Shown: positions 7,963-17,065, numbered from the stretch's first letter. The stretch is DNA of 25,735 nucleotides from CAYRUP01 sp964578975 (GCA_964578975.1 CAZOFA010000028.1:1-25735), one strand, 5' to 3'. Made by a program: numbers and translations. The notes: generated from the sequence alone by a model not told the origin.

Positions 7963-9462
7963 CTAGTTAAAAATAAACAATAAATAATTATCTTCACGTA
8001 TAACTTGATTACTTGGCATATCTATTAAACATTGCGGCGTTAATAATCCTTCCATCGTTAACAAATAGCGAACTTGATATTGTTTAATGACGATATTGAT
8101 CGGCAAAAGCAAGCGCGGGAAAGTGGATAATAAATTTTTAAAACCATAACCATGTGCGCCCCATAATACGGGATGCGATGTTTTATAGGCGACCGGTTCA
8201 TGCCAGCCGGAAGGAATACACCAAACTGTTCCTAACGGTAATGTTTTTAATGTTTGCAATATTTGATTGAAACCTCGATCGATGCGCGAACGTTTATTAT
8301 TAAAAAATTTAATATAGAAAAAAATAATACTTAAACAATTAAAAAATAATGCCGCACTATACACCCAATAGGGAAATGAAAACGTGGGCGTTTTGCTATA
8401 ACAAAAAGCCATGGCTAATAATAAACTGGTGATGATCGACGTATTATATAAATATAAATAACCTGCACCAATGCATCTTAAATAAGGAATAAAAGTCGTA
8501 AGCAGCGCCAGTAAACAAGGAATTAACAACCAAACAATCAACCACGTTGAATAAATTAAAACATGTGGTTCGATAAATATTCGCTCAAATACTAATAAGC
8601 AAGCAATCCATGCCGCAGGATTAAAGCCAAATAATAAAAAAAAGTACCACACAAAACCTTTCAATCCCTTTTTGTGAAGCTTGACTGAGCGTTGATAATT
8701 TTCCGTGCCGTAAATAGGTGATTCTCGGATCGCATCCGCACCAATCCAGCGCCAATTTGCCCACCAAAATTTGACAATATCCCAGTGTGCAATTAAAACC
8801 TTGATATAAAATCCGCGGCTCAACAAAATGGCGCCGACGATTGAGATAGGGATTAAAAATAAAAAATACCAATGATAAATCACAGCACAACAGAGACAAA
8901 TAAACCAAAACAGTTGGGTTGTCATTTTGTGGGTTAATAAAATTAACGCCGATAACAAAATGACAATCACCCAGACCCACCAAGGACCTGCGTAACTGTA
9001 ATACCATAATAATGAAATTAAAATTCCATCTAAAAATAAAGCAGCGAGCACGCGTGGATTGAGTTGAAAATTGTAAGAAATTAAAATGGGAGTGGTTGCA
9101 TAAATGAGTCCCGACAAAGTGACGACACTGAGATTACCCGCAGTGAGCCAATACGCAATCGATAATAGAAATATCATGCGCGCAAGATCAATGCTAATGG
9201 CTAACAAATAATTCCATCTGTCAAATATAGCTTCTGGTACTTTGCTCATCAAAATAGGAAACAGCGGTGGATACCATTGATATTGATCTAATTTGTATTG
9301 CGGTATCACAGGCGGAAATTGCCGATTGTGGCGATATATTTCAATATATTTTTTCCAAAACCAATGATCGATGCCGGAGCCACCGGGTGAAAATAGATGT
9401 GGGACAATTCTTAAAATGACAGCAAATGCCAGTAATAATAAAAAAATATTAATTATATTCAT
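7963..9462 (-). CDS. Polytopic membrane protein, putative GT-C-type glycosyltransferase
   Basis: A 499-residue protein with about ten or more membrane helices and a hydrophilic C-terminal part (about 400-499). After the first helix comes an extracytoplasmic-type loop with SGIDHWFW (Asp32) and then YPPLFPILMS (64-73). PRVLAALFLDG follows in the next helices. An acidic residue in the first loop followed by a PPL-type motif is what GT-C enzymes such as PMT, ArnT and STT3 relatives show; these use polyprenyl-phosphate sugars on the outer face. No named family is recognised with certainty, and a Wzy role is the main alternative. It is the last gene of a three-gene minus-strand operon, and its start overlaps the flippase stop by 14 bases. 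Confidence 0.55.
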   Translation of the reverse strand: MNIINIFLLLLAFAVILRIVPHLFSPGGSGIDHWFWKKYIEIYRHNRQFPPVIPQYKLDQYQWYPPLFPILMSKVPEAIFDRWNYLLAISIDLARMIFLLSIAYWLTAGNLSVVTLSGLIYATTPILISYNFQLNPRVLAALFLDGILISLLWYYSYAGPWWVWVIVILLSALILLTHKMTTQLFWFICLCCAVIYHWYFLFLIPISIVGAILLSRGFYIKVLIAHWDIVKFWWANWRWIGADAIRESPIYGTENYQRSVKLHKKGLKGFVWYFFLLFGFNPAAWIACLLVFERIFIEPHVLIYSTWLIVWLLIPCLLALLTTFIPYLRCIGAGYLYLYNTSIITSLLLAMAFCYSKTPTFSFPYWVYSAALFFNCLSIIFFYIKFFNNKRSRIDRGFNQILQTLKTLPLGTVWCIPSGWHEPVAYKTSHPVLWGAHGYGFKNLLSTFPRLLLPINIVIKQYQVRYLLTMEGLLTPQCLIDMPSNQVIREDNYLLFIFN

Positions 9463-10936
9463 GTAGCTTTGTTTTGCTAAATAAGAGTTGTATTAAATAA
9501 CCGATTCCAGTCAATTTTTTTGTGAAAAAATTTGTTATCAATGTAGGTTGGATAGTATCAATCATCCTGATTGTCATCGTTAATAAAAATAAAGAAAATA
9601 GGCTATATATTATTCTAGTCCACCATTGAATGTCTATAAAACATTGACCCATTCCAATAAAAAGCACGACAACAAATAATACGCCAATTTTATTGATGGG
9701 AATCTTCAAATAATAATGCTGGTCGATAACGTAGAGCATATGGCCAACTAAGTAAGATATACAAGTCCCAATCGCAGCACCAATCATGCCTAATTTTGGA
9801 ATCAATAAAAATGATAACAATAAGTTTATGATCACCATGATGAAATTATAAAGTAATGCGATGTTTAAACGTTTTTCGACGTTAAATAATAAACCATATA
9901 AATTCGAGAAGGCGTTGGTTAAAATAGAAATTCCTAAAATTAACACGATATTTTTTGCAGCATTGAATTGAGCACCCATAATCAAAAAGTATAAATTAGG
10001 GAAAAAGCAAACCATAGATACAACCAACACTAACCATAAGCTAATGATCGTCGGCAAAACATTTTTTGTAAACGACTTTGCTGTTTCTAGATAGGCGGCG
10101 TTTTTTGATAAATGGGGTAATAGAATAGTAGTTAATACACTGTTGATTGAAATAATACCCAACATCATTTGATAAGCGGTACTCCAAAGCCCGACAGCAT
10201 TCTTGTTGGAAAAAAATCCCAATAAAATATGATCCCCCCAATCAGAAAGATAACCAAGTAACAAGGTCGGAATAAGCGGGAAACTAAAGAGCAATGCATG
10301 TTTGAAAAATTGTGCAGAGGGAAGTTGCCAGTGGAAACGAATTCTTTTTAGTCCCATCAAACAGTACGTGCCCCAGAATAAACTTTTCAGCACTCCGACA
10401 CCTAATCCAATGAGCAACACATTATTCATGTCTTTACAGAATAAAAAAAACAAAAGCAATCCAATGGAAATACACGTGGCCAGTGGCATTAATATCGCTT
10501 GGTGAATCAATAAATTGGTTGTTTGCATATACGTCTGAGCTTCTAATGCAAGCCACAAACTTAATAGATTAAAAAAAACTAACCATTTCAAAGACGGCGT
10601 GACGGAGAATGCCCTAGCGGACCAATCAAAAGGCTGAAATAAAATAAGATAGAGACTGAGCAATATTCCAAATAATACGATAGGAATCCGCAGACTCAGC
10701 GTCCGATTTAAATTGTGTTTTACATCCCATTCTTCGCAACCAAATCTGAGTGTAATTGCATTTGACCAATTTAAGAAAACATTATTGAGTAGAGCGGCGG
10801 AGGCAATGATTAAAGACCACTTACCAAATCCAATCGGACCTAAAATTCTTGCCATCAACGTTGATTCGACTAACAGTAATAAAGTATTAGAACCTTTACC
10901 CAATACGAGCGCTATAAAATCATAAACTGCTTTCAT
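9449..10936 (-). CDS. Polysaccharide flippase, Wzx/MOP superfamily (second copy)
   Basis: A 495-residue membrane protein with about 12-14 helices. The N-terminal signature is MARILGPIGFGKWSLI (about 28-43), typical of oligosaccharide flippases. I start it at the ATG at 10936: AGAGG lies seven bases upstream and the ATG is four bases after the stop of the preceding gene. A longer reading to 10999 would overlap that gene by 59 bases. It is not a near copy of the flippase at 6629; the two share only the family pattern. The locus therefore has two flippases, perhaps for two different lipid-linked units. It is co-transcribed with the deacetylase-like protein upstream and the GT-C-like protein downstream. 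Confidence 0.88.
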   Translation of the reverse strand: MKAVYDFIALVLGKGSNTLLLLVESTLMARILGPIGFGKWSLIIASAALLNNVFLNWSNAITLRFGCEEWDVKHNLNRTLSLRIPIVLFGILLSLYLILFQPFDWSARAFSVTPSLKWLVFFNLLSLWLALEAQTYMQTTNLLIHQAILMPLATCISIGLLLFFLFCKDMNNVLLIGLGVGVLKSLFWGTYCLMGLKRIRFHWQLPSAQFFKHALLFSFPLIPTLLLGYLSDWGDHILLGFFSNKNAVGLWSTAYQMMLGIISINSVLTTILLPHLSKNAAYLETAKSFTKNVLPTIISLWLVLVVSMVCFFPNLYFLIMGAQFNAAKNIVLILGISILTNAFSNLYGLLFNVEKRLNIALLYNFIMVIINLLLSFLLIPKLGMIGAAIGTCISYLVGHMLYVIDQHYYLKIPINKIGVLFVVVLFIGMGQCFIDIQWWTRIIYSLFSLFLLTMTIRMIDTIQPTLITNFFTKKLTGIGYLIQLLFSKTKLHEYN

Positions 10937-10940
10937 GAGA

Positions 10941-12536
10941 TTACCTCTGCCAAGCCATGTTGGCTTTTTGAAAGACATGAGAAAGAGGTAATATTTCAAT
11001 ATTTCTTTCTTTTAAAATATCTAATACCGCTAAAAAATGAGAAAAAGAACCTTTTTGATAAAAGGTCGATTGACTCGCGTGCGCGGGATGAAAAATTAAA
11101 TTAAACATCGTTTGGGAAATATGTTTAATTTTATAATCTAATAATTGCGTCAGAAGATGAGGTTCTACTTCCATCAATGCTGTCATTTCCCATCCCTGCA
11201 AAATTTTTCCTTGTTTGCCAACATGCGCTAATTTAAACGGATACCAAAATGGAAATTGAGCATCAGGCCAATCCGTTAAATATCCGTGATTTCCATCTAC
11301 GTGATCCATTCCCCACTTTAATACTTGGCCTCTAAATAATGAACTGCTGCCCAATACATTCAAATTGCTTTCAAAAACTGTATCCATCGCATCTATCCAT
11401 TCAGGATAAATTAAATAACTAATATGCCGGTGGATCGTTTGCACAGGAATCCCTTGTTTCTTCGCCCATTGAAGTTGTTTTAACAATCCTTTTCTTGCGA
11501 TTTGTTGCATCGCGGGCGCAAAAGCAGCTTGATTTTTTTTATTGACCACCCGTTGATAAATCGATTTTAACGTCCGTTTTCCTGTATTGTAGTGAAATGC
11601 AATTTCATGGTTATTACTTTCACTTAATTGCTTCAACCAAAAACGTGTGTTGCGATCTTTGAGAACTGCGTACGTTGCAGATATTTTCCTTTGATTTTCG
11701 GTGGATAAAAAGAGCGTATCTCTGGAGTAATCTAGATCATGTCTTAACACCACGGTGGTGTGATTTAATTCTTTTATGCCTGGCCGTGAAATTTCTTTCG
11801 ATATGATTTGATAGTTTGCCAGCATCTCAAAACAAAATGACACCCATTCATCCAACCAAAATAACCGATGACGCCACAACAGCCATGGGGATAAATTTTC
11901 TTGTCCTTGCAGCCAGGCTTGAAAAGCGGCAAACGGTTGCGCGTTCAAATAGTAAAATAAATGGTGATGAATGATGGCCGGCGCGTTGGGATAACACTCA
12001 AGCTGTGCGCGTGCCGGCGTTTGCCGTTCACCTTGAACGGCGGCGAGATTCCCTAAGTAATGCGCTTTGGTTTTTGCAGACCCATCGTATTGTATGAAAC
12101 TCCATCGAGGGGGTGTAATTAATTGTGGAACATCATCACCAAAAATATAGGCAGTTGCAGCATAAGGATTTTCAAATGAGGCCGTATGCCATTCTTCTTT
12201 GGTTAAAAATGAGCGCCACGCATTTAATTCGCCCGTTGCAATTATTTTTCCGCCTTGTTGCATCCATTGCTGCAAGGCAGATTGCATGGCATGATGCATC
12301 GCACTTATTTTATCAACAAAAAGAACTTCTCCTGGTTTGGGGGTGGTGAGTTGATCAAAATGAAGTTCTTTGGGATGAAAACCCAGTCGCCACAAAAAAT
12401 TTAACATGCCACAGCGGCCTAATCCTGCGCCGGCATTTTTGGGCCAACGGCACAAACCATTATTACCTTTAAAAGGATAAGCATCTTGAGTTTGACCGAA
12501 ATTTTCATCATGATAAAACAACACTATGGGTTGCAT
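10941..12536 (-). CDS. Two-part protein with C-terminal polysaccharide-deacetylase-like (CE4/NodB-like) domain
   Basis: A 531-residue soluble protein not assigned to a named family. The C-terminal half resembles NodB-type deacetylases of the LRHD-x-D kind. TVVLRHDLDYS (about 260-270) would supply the metal and base aspartates, HEIAFHYN lies in the next strand, and TIHRHISYL could give the two metal histidines. A late NLIFHPAH resembles the last strand. The N-terminal 240 residues begin with VLFYHDE and contain QQGGKIIATGELNAW, a Rossmann or glutamine-amidotransferase-like pattern, but no catalytic Cys motif is visible. It has no signal peptide, so it is probably cytoplasmic. It is the first gene of the minus-strand operon and divergent from the methyltransferase at 12601. 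Likely role: removing an acyl group from a glycan intermediate, unproven. Confidence 0.55.
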   Translation of the reverse strand: MQPIVLFYHDENFGQTQDAYPFKGNNGLCRWPKNAGAGLGRCGMLNFLWRLGFHPKELHFDQLTTPKPGEVLFVDKISAMHHAMQSALQQWMQQGGKIIATGELNAWRSFLTKEEWHTASFENPYAATAYIFGDDVPQLITPPRWSFIQYDGSAKTKAHYLGNLAAVQGERQTPARAQLECYPNAPAIIHHHLFYYLNAQPFAAFQAWLQGQENLSPWLLWRHRLFWLDEWVSFCFEMLANYQIISKEISRPGIKELNHTTVVLRHDLDYSRDTLFLSTENQRKISATYAVLKDRNTRFWLKQLSESNNHEIAFHYNTGKRTLKSIYQRVVNKKNQAAFAPAMQQIARKGLLKQLQWAKKQGIPVQTIHRHISYLIYPEWIDAMDTVFESNLNVLGSSSLFRGQVLKWGMDHVDGNHGYLTDWPDAQFPFWYPFKLAHVGKQGKILQGWEMTALMEVEPHLLTQLLDYKIKHISQTMFNLIFHPAHASQSTFYQKGSFSHFLAVLDILKERNIEILPLSHVFQKANMAWQR

Positions 12537-12548
12537 TTTCGATCCAGA

Positions 12549-12577
12549 TTAATACAAATTTTTTCATTTTAGCTCAA
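12549..12577 (-). promoter_or_regulatory. Candidate sigma70 promoter of the 12536-7963 operon
   Basis: On the minus strand TTGAGC (12572-12577) and TATTAA (12549-12554) are separated by exactly 17 bases, each matching the consensus at four of six positions. The distance to the ATG at 12536 leaves a short leader holding GGA. The gap between these divergent genes is only 64 bases, so the promoter for 12601 must share it. Confidence 0.4.
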
Positions 12578-12600
12578 TTTCTATAGAGAGTATATTCTTG

Positions 12601-13527
12601 ATGAATGTTAATTATTGGCAAAATTTAATAGCCTGTCCGCATTGTGGAAATGAAAATGTCGAAATAGAAGAGCCTACAGCGGATCATGGTCAATGTCATG
12701 CCTGTGATTGTCGTTGGAACCAATCAGCAAATCATTTTAGCTGGGACGATACAAAAAAAATATCGATAAACAAATTTCATGTCCTCCTTAAAAAAATCAA
12801 AAATCAATTTAATTTGACTTCAAGCTGGCTATTGCCTTTTAGACATCTGTCGCATGTCAGAGAAAAAAAATACTATCAAAGAACGATCGATGATAAAAAC
12901 TTAGCGGTGAAATGGGCTAAACAATATTTGAAAAACATTTACCTGAAGCCAGATGAGCTGGTATTAGATCATGGATGTGGTCGGGGACGAATTTCGGCGC
13001 TGTGCGCACAGCTGAATTTACAGGTTTTAGGACAGGATATTCAAAAAAATGCATGGTGGGAGAAAATCCAACGGGTAAATTTTCAAGTGGTACCGGCCAG
13101 ATTTACTAAATTTCCGTGGAAAAATGAACTTTTCTCCCTGGTGTTAAGTTTTGAGATGATTCATTATGTGGATGAGACTTTTCTAACGAGTTTGATTCAA
13201 GAATATTTTAGAGTATTAAAACCAGGTGGGTTTTGTATTATTTTAGCGGCTAATCATCAATCTTATTCGTCGGATATGTTTATTAAACAAATGAATCATC
13301 TTCATCCGCTCGATAAAGTTCAAACGTTGGTTCGAAATGCCGGTTTTCAAACGATGTCGCTTACCTATGAAGGTTTCTACGCACCTTTCTGTCCTTTATT
13401 TATCAATTTTCTGCGCAAGCAATTTTCACCGAATTTTGATATTTCAGATTTCGGGAGTTATCTTGAAACTTGCATTACCCCAACTCGACGCGCCAGGTGG
13501 TTAATGACACTGCAAAAACCAATCTAA
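12601..13527 (+). CDS. SAM methyltransferase with N-terminal zinc ribbon
   Basis: A 308-residue protein in two parts. The first 40 residues carry a four-cysteine zinc ribbon (Cys12, Cys15, Cys32, Cys35; ACPHCGNENV at 11-20), like the Trm112-type leader of some sugar and antibiotic methyltransferases. From about 115 a class I methyltransferase fold follows, with SAM motif I VLDHGCGRGR (121-130), an acidic strand end at GQDIQ (144-148) and a Methyltransf_11-like LVLSFEMIHYV. The start is the ATG at 12601; a TTG directly before it is unlikely. It leads the central plus-strand block, followed by the radical SAM gene. Its acceptor is unknown; by context it is a sugar or glycan intermediate. Confidence 0.8.
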   Translation: MNVNYWQNLIACPHCGNENVEIEEPTADHGQCHACDCRWNQSANHFSWDDTKKISINKFHVLLKKIKNQFNLTSSWLLPFRHLSHVREKKYYQRTIDDKNLAVKWAKQYLKNIYLKPDELVLDHGCGRGRISALCAQLNLQVLGQDIQKNAWWEKIQRVNFQVVPARFTKFPWKNELFSLVLSFEMIHYVDETFLTSLIQEYFRVLKPGGFCIILAANHQSYSSDMFIKQMNHLHPLDKVQTLVRNAGFQTMSLTYEGFYAPFCPLFINFLRKQFSPNFDISDFGSYLETCITPTRRARWLMTLQKPI

Positions 13528-13595
13528 AGTTGAAATCCAGACGTACTTTGTTACAATAAATTTCTCATTTGAGTTTAACGCATGGATCATTCAGG

Positions 13596-14660
13596 ATGGT
13601 TAGACGATTTAAGGATAAGCTTCGCACTCTCGCCAGCACTAATGATTTTTTTGCGAGTGTCATAGGATTTTTGTATGGTTTTCGTGGGCTATTATCCAAA
13701 CGTCGCGGTAGCCTAGATCATTTGAAATCAACCATTTCATTGCTGCAAAAATCAACTTTTGTCAGAGGGCGGCCAATGAATTTGACCATTGAGCCGACCA
13801 ATCTCTGCAATTTAGAATGTCCCGTTTGTGAAACCGGAGCCGGTGTGCTCGGCCGCACGCAAGGCCATATGTCGTTTGATATATTTAAAACGATTATTGA
13901 CAAAGTGGCTGTGCACACCAATTCACTCATGTTTTATTTCATGGGCGAACCCTTCTTAAATAAAAGTGCCTATCAAATGATTCGTTATGCCAAAGACCAA
14001 GGTATTCCTTTCATTGATACGTGTACCAATGGCGATGCGGTGAATGCAAAAAAATTAATTGAATCGGGCATCGATCGAGTCAGTTTTCAAATTGGCGGCA
14101 TGACCCAAGAAACACATCAAATTTATCGAATCAATAGCAATATCGAACGCGTTTTTAAAAATTTACGCGAAACACTGCAGTTGAAAAAACAATATAACTC
14201 ACCCATTAAAGTGCATTGTGGTTTTATTTTGATGAAGCATAATGAGCATGAGGTTGATCTATTTAAAAAGACCATGAGCGAATATGGCGTGGATCAGGCA
14301 CAAATCGTTGATCCTTGCATTCGTACGTTAAAACAAACGCATATGCTGCCGACCGACAGAAAACATTGGATTTATGATGAGGCGAGTTTAAATCAAGGAA
14401 TTCTTAAACCGAAGGACAGCCCAAATAATCTCTGTCCATGGATTTATTATTCACTGGTTATTCATGTGAATGGCGATGTTGTTCCCTGTTGCCGTGATCC
14501 AAAAGGAATCGAAATTATGGGAAATATCATTACCCAATCATTAGACGACATATGGAATGGCGCTAAATTCAAAGATTTTCGCGAAAGAATCAATACCAAC
14601 CAAAAAAAGGTGAGTATTTGTCGTTTATGTTCCAGTTATCCCGCGAGCGCCATTCATTGA
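13596..14660 (+). CDS. Radical SAM protein with SPASM domain
   Basis: A 354-residue protein with the radical SAM iron-sulfur motif CNLECPVC (Cys71, Cys75, Cys78), preceded by the usual IEPTNL strand. The C-terminal part has SPASM-type cysteines: NNLCPW, VVPCCRD and the final ICRLCSS, expected to bind one or two more iron-sulfur clusters. SPASM enzymes oxidise peptides or sugars, the latter as in BtrN-type alcohol dehydrogenation. Within a glycan locus it may dehydrogenate, epimerise or otherwise remodel a sugar, but no peptide substrate gene is visible and the reaction is not known. The start is the ATG at 13596 with GGA nine bases upstream; an upstream TTG (13569) has no ribosome site. Its 3' end overlaps the next gene. 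Confidence 0.85.
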   Translation: MVRRFKDKLRTLASTNDFFASVIGFLYGFRGLLSKRRGSLDHLKSTISLLQKSTFVRGRPMNLTIEPTNLCNLECPVCETGAGVLGRTQGHMSFDIFKTIIDKVAVHTNSLMFYFMGEPFLNKSAYQMIRYAKDQGIPFIDTCTNGDAVNAKKLIESGIDRVSFQIGGMTQETHQIYRINSNIERVFKNLRETLQLKKQYNSPIKVHCGFILMKHNEHEVDLFKKTMSEYGVDQAQIVDPCIRTLKQTHMLPTDRKHWIYDEASLNQGILKPKDSPNNLCPWIYYSLVIHVNGDVVPCCRDPKGIEIMGNIITQSLDDIWNGAKFKDFRERINTNQKKVSICRLCSSYPASAIH

Positions 14661-15835
14661 TAAAAAATCCCAGAATTTTATTTTTAGTCCCGGAAAGTTA
14701 TGCCGCTCTGAAGCAAAAAGGCGTTTCCGACATGATTTTAGATCGAGATGAAAATGGTTTTTTTGAAAAAGTTTTCACTATTCATCCGCTTTCCTATAAA
14801 AATCAACAATGGCAAATGAATGAGCGTCACGTGATTCAAGAGTTTGATTTGAGAAATTGTTTTTATCCGAATAAAAAGGGTTTTTTATTATTTCTTTTCC
14901 CCATCAAATTTATTTTAATGATTATACAATTGGTTAAATTAATCAAAACAGAAAAAATTGATTTAATTAGGGCGACAGATCCATATTTAATGGGATTTAT
15001 TGCCTGGCTGCTTGCGGTACTCACCTCGATTCCATTTTGTGTTTCAATTCATGCTGATCATCAAAAATTATTTGCGCTCAATCCACAAAAAGGATTTAAA
15101 AATTTTTTAAGAATTATTTCAAAATGGATGCCGCGCTTCGTGTTGCCAAAAGCACATCTGGTGATGCCGATTAGTTATCATTTAAAGGAAGCGATTAACA
15201 AATTTGTCACAGAGAAAAAAATTAGAGTCATTTTACATGGGATTGATTTTAATTTTACTCCCGATCTTTTGGTGAAAGAAAAATTTGATATTCCTCATGA
15301 AAAAAAAATGATTTGTATTGTGGGGCGTCTTTCTAAAGAAAATTATATTGAAGACATTCTTCAAGTCATGGAAAAATTACTGTTGATGAGAGATGATTGC
15401 GTTTTAGTCATGGTGGGTGGCGGGGAGATGAGCGCTTTGGTGCATGATTGGAGAAATCGTATCCCACAAGCTAAAACAGCTGTTTATTTATTAGGATTCC
15501 AATCCAATGAAATAACAAGATCTTTGACTTCTGCTTCAGATGTTTGTCTTCCTTTAAATGGGGGATTTACGTTAATTGAAGCGGCAGCTGCAGCAGTTCC
15601 GGTGATTGCCTACGATGTAGAGTGGCAACGAGAATTGGTCAAAAATACGCAAACCGGGTTTCTGTTGCAAGAACATGACATCGATGGAATATTAAACGCG
15701 ATATGTTATTTATTAGATAATCCAGTGGAAGCAAAAATAATGGGGAAAAATGCAAAACAGCTTGCATTTGATCGTCACGATAAAGTATACACTTCTCAAT
15801 TAAAGCAGGCTTATTACTTGGAATTGATAAAGTAA
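14618..15835 (+). CDS. Glycosyltransferase, GT4-like (GT-B fold)
   Basis: A 405-residue two-domain glycosyltransferase. The N-terminal half holds a hydrophobic stretch (about 85-125) that could lie on the membrane. The C-terminal donor domain starts at ICIVGRLSKE and has VMVGGGEM, YLLGF and the donor-binding GGFTLIEAAAAAVPVIAYD. The first Glu of the usual E-x7-E motif is replaced by Gly, while the second is kept. It should add one sugar to the lipid-linked unit at the cytoplasmic face. The start is uncertain: TTG at 14618 has AAGG seven bases upstream, ATG at 14627 is nine bases on, and a TTG at 14657 would overlap the previous stop by four bases. All are in frame. Confidence 0.85.
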   Translation: MSFMFQLSRERHSLIKNPRILFLVPESYAALKQKGVSDMILDRDENGFFEKVFTIHPLSYKNQQWQMNERHVIQEFDLRNCFYPNKKGFLLFLFPIKFILMIIQLVKLIKTEKIDLIRATDPYLMGFIAWLLAVLTSIPFCVSIHADHQKLFALNPQKGFKNFLRIISKWMPRFVLPKAHLVMPISYHLKEAINKFVTEKKIRVILHGIDFNFTPDLLVKEKFDIPHEKKMICIVGRLSKENYIEDILQVMEKLLLMRDDCVLVMVGGGEMSALVHDWRNRIPQAKTAVYLLGFQSNEITRSLTSASDVCLPLNGGFTLIEAAAAAVPVIAYDVEWQRELVKNTQTGFLLQEHDIDGILNAICYLLDNPVEAKIMGKNAKQLAFDRHDKVYTSQLKQAYYLELIK

Positions 15836-15855
15836 TTTTTTTGTCAGGGAATGAC

Positions 15856-17064
15856 ATGAGTAGAGAAATCTTTACAGATGAGGCCGCATGGGAAGAAGAG
15901 TGGCGACGCAGACAAAATCATACCTTACAAAAATGCTCGCGCTGTATTTATAGTGAAAGAACCCCCAGAATTATTTTTGATGCAAAAGGTGTCTGCAATT
16001 ATTGTCATACCCATGACCAATTAATGGAGCAGTATCAAATTAATTTAGGTGAAAAAGAGTTAGAAAAGATTATTCATCGAATTAAACAAGAAGGCAAAAA
16101 TAAGAAATATGATGTGATTGTTGGCGTAAGTGGTGGCGCCGATTCATCGTATATGCTTTACCTTGCGAAAGAATATGGGTTAAGACCGTTGGCGGCGCAT
16201 TATGACAACACATGGAATTCAAAAATTGCCGTTGAAAATATTCAAAAATTACTCTCTGCTCTGCACGTCGATTTAAGCACGTATATTGTCGATAATGAAG
16301 AATATGACGATTTATATCGTGCAATATTGAGAGCCGGTGTTCCCGATTTAGAAATTCCGACCGACTTGGCATTGGCAGTGACACTTAACGTCGCGGCGAT
16401 TCAGCAGGGCATCCAATATATTTTTGAAGGTCATTCTTTCATGACAGAAGGAATTGCACCCTTAGGCTGGCCTTATATGGATGCGAAGTATCTCTTCAAT
16501 ATTCATCGAAGTTATGGTGAATTAAAAAATTTATCAACGTATCCCTATATGTGGCTTTCAAAGCAATTAAAATGGATGTTATGGAATCGGTTAAAAAAGA
16601 TTCGACCATTTTGGTATATTAATTATCATAAAGAACAAGCGAAAAAAATATTGAAAGACAAATTTGATTGGGAGTGGTACGGCGGGCATCATTTAGAAAA
16701 TCGCATGACAAACTTTTATCAAACTTATTTTATCGCACGTCGTTTCAATCGGGATAGCCGCGTGAATGGCTTTGCGGCGATGGTACGCTCTGGACAAATG
16801 GACCGCGCCGATGCATTAGAAACAATTATGACCGCACCAAAATGCGATCTGCAACTGATAGAATTAGTAAAAAAACGCCTTAAATTAAATGAAGAAGATT
16901 TTATTCAATTAATGACCCAAGAAAAGCGTACTTATAAAGATTTTAAAACCTATAAACCGACGTTTGAAAAAATGCGCCCGTTTTTTTATCTCATGGCAAA
17001 ACTTAACTTAATCCCGATGAGTTTTTATCTGAAATATACTAAAAAAGACAATTGGATTGCTTCG
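15856..17064 (+). CDS. wbpG: N-acetyl sugar amidotransferase (WbpG/PseA family), 3' end lost in assembly gap
   Basis: The 403 readable residues cover essentially the whole family length. The N terminus has a zinc site CSRC...CNYC (Cys27, Cys30, Cys47, Cys50). The ATP-pyrophosphatase loop is GVSGGADSS (90-98). Conserved blocks such as FEGHSFMTEGIAP and YGGHHLENRMT follow. The enzyme activates a sugar N-acetyl group with ATP and replaces its oxygen by ammonia, giving an acetamidino group. Ammonia should come from the HisH/HisF-like pair at 52-1440. The start is ATG at 15856 with AGGGA upstream. No trustworthy stop is visible: from about 17065 the sequence becomes homopolymer-rich, then ten Ns. 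The last codons match the dispersed repeat read backwards (tggattgcttcg), which would give a stop within a few codons. Confidence 0.9.
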
Positions 17065-17065
17065 T
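17053..17065 (-). repeat. Dispersed REP-like repeat, broken copy at contig edge
   Basis: Thirteen bases, tggattgcttcgt, match the reverse complement of the core of the repeat at 17192-17237 just before the sequence degrades. The 36-base copies share the first twelve of them. The copy lies in frame at the 3' end of the amidotransferase gene, and the rest is lost in the gap. A contig break inside a repeat is what short-read assembly would give. Confidence 0.55.

Noticed and set aside
8621..9007. Minus-strand frame of 128 codons within the GT-C-like gene
   Set aside because: It is an alternate frame of a long conserved-looking membrane protein in the same orientation, with no family features.
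10937..10999. Longer N terminus for the second flippase
   Set aside because: It would overlap the upstream gene by 59 bases and lacks a ribosome site, while the ATG at 10936 has AGAGG at the right distance.
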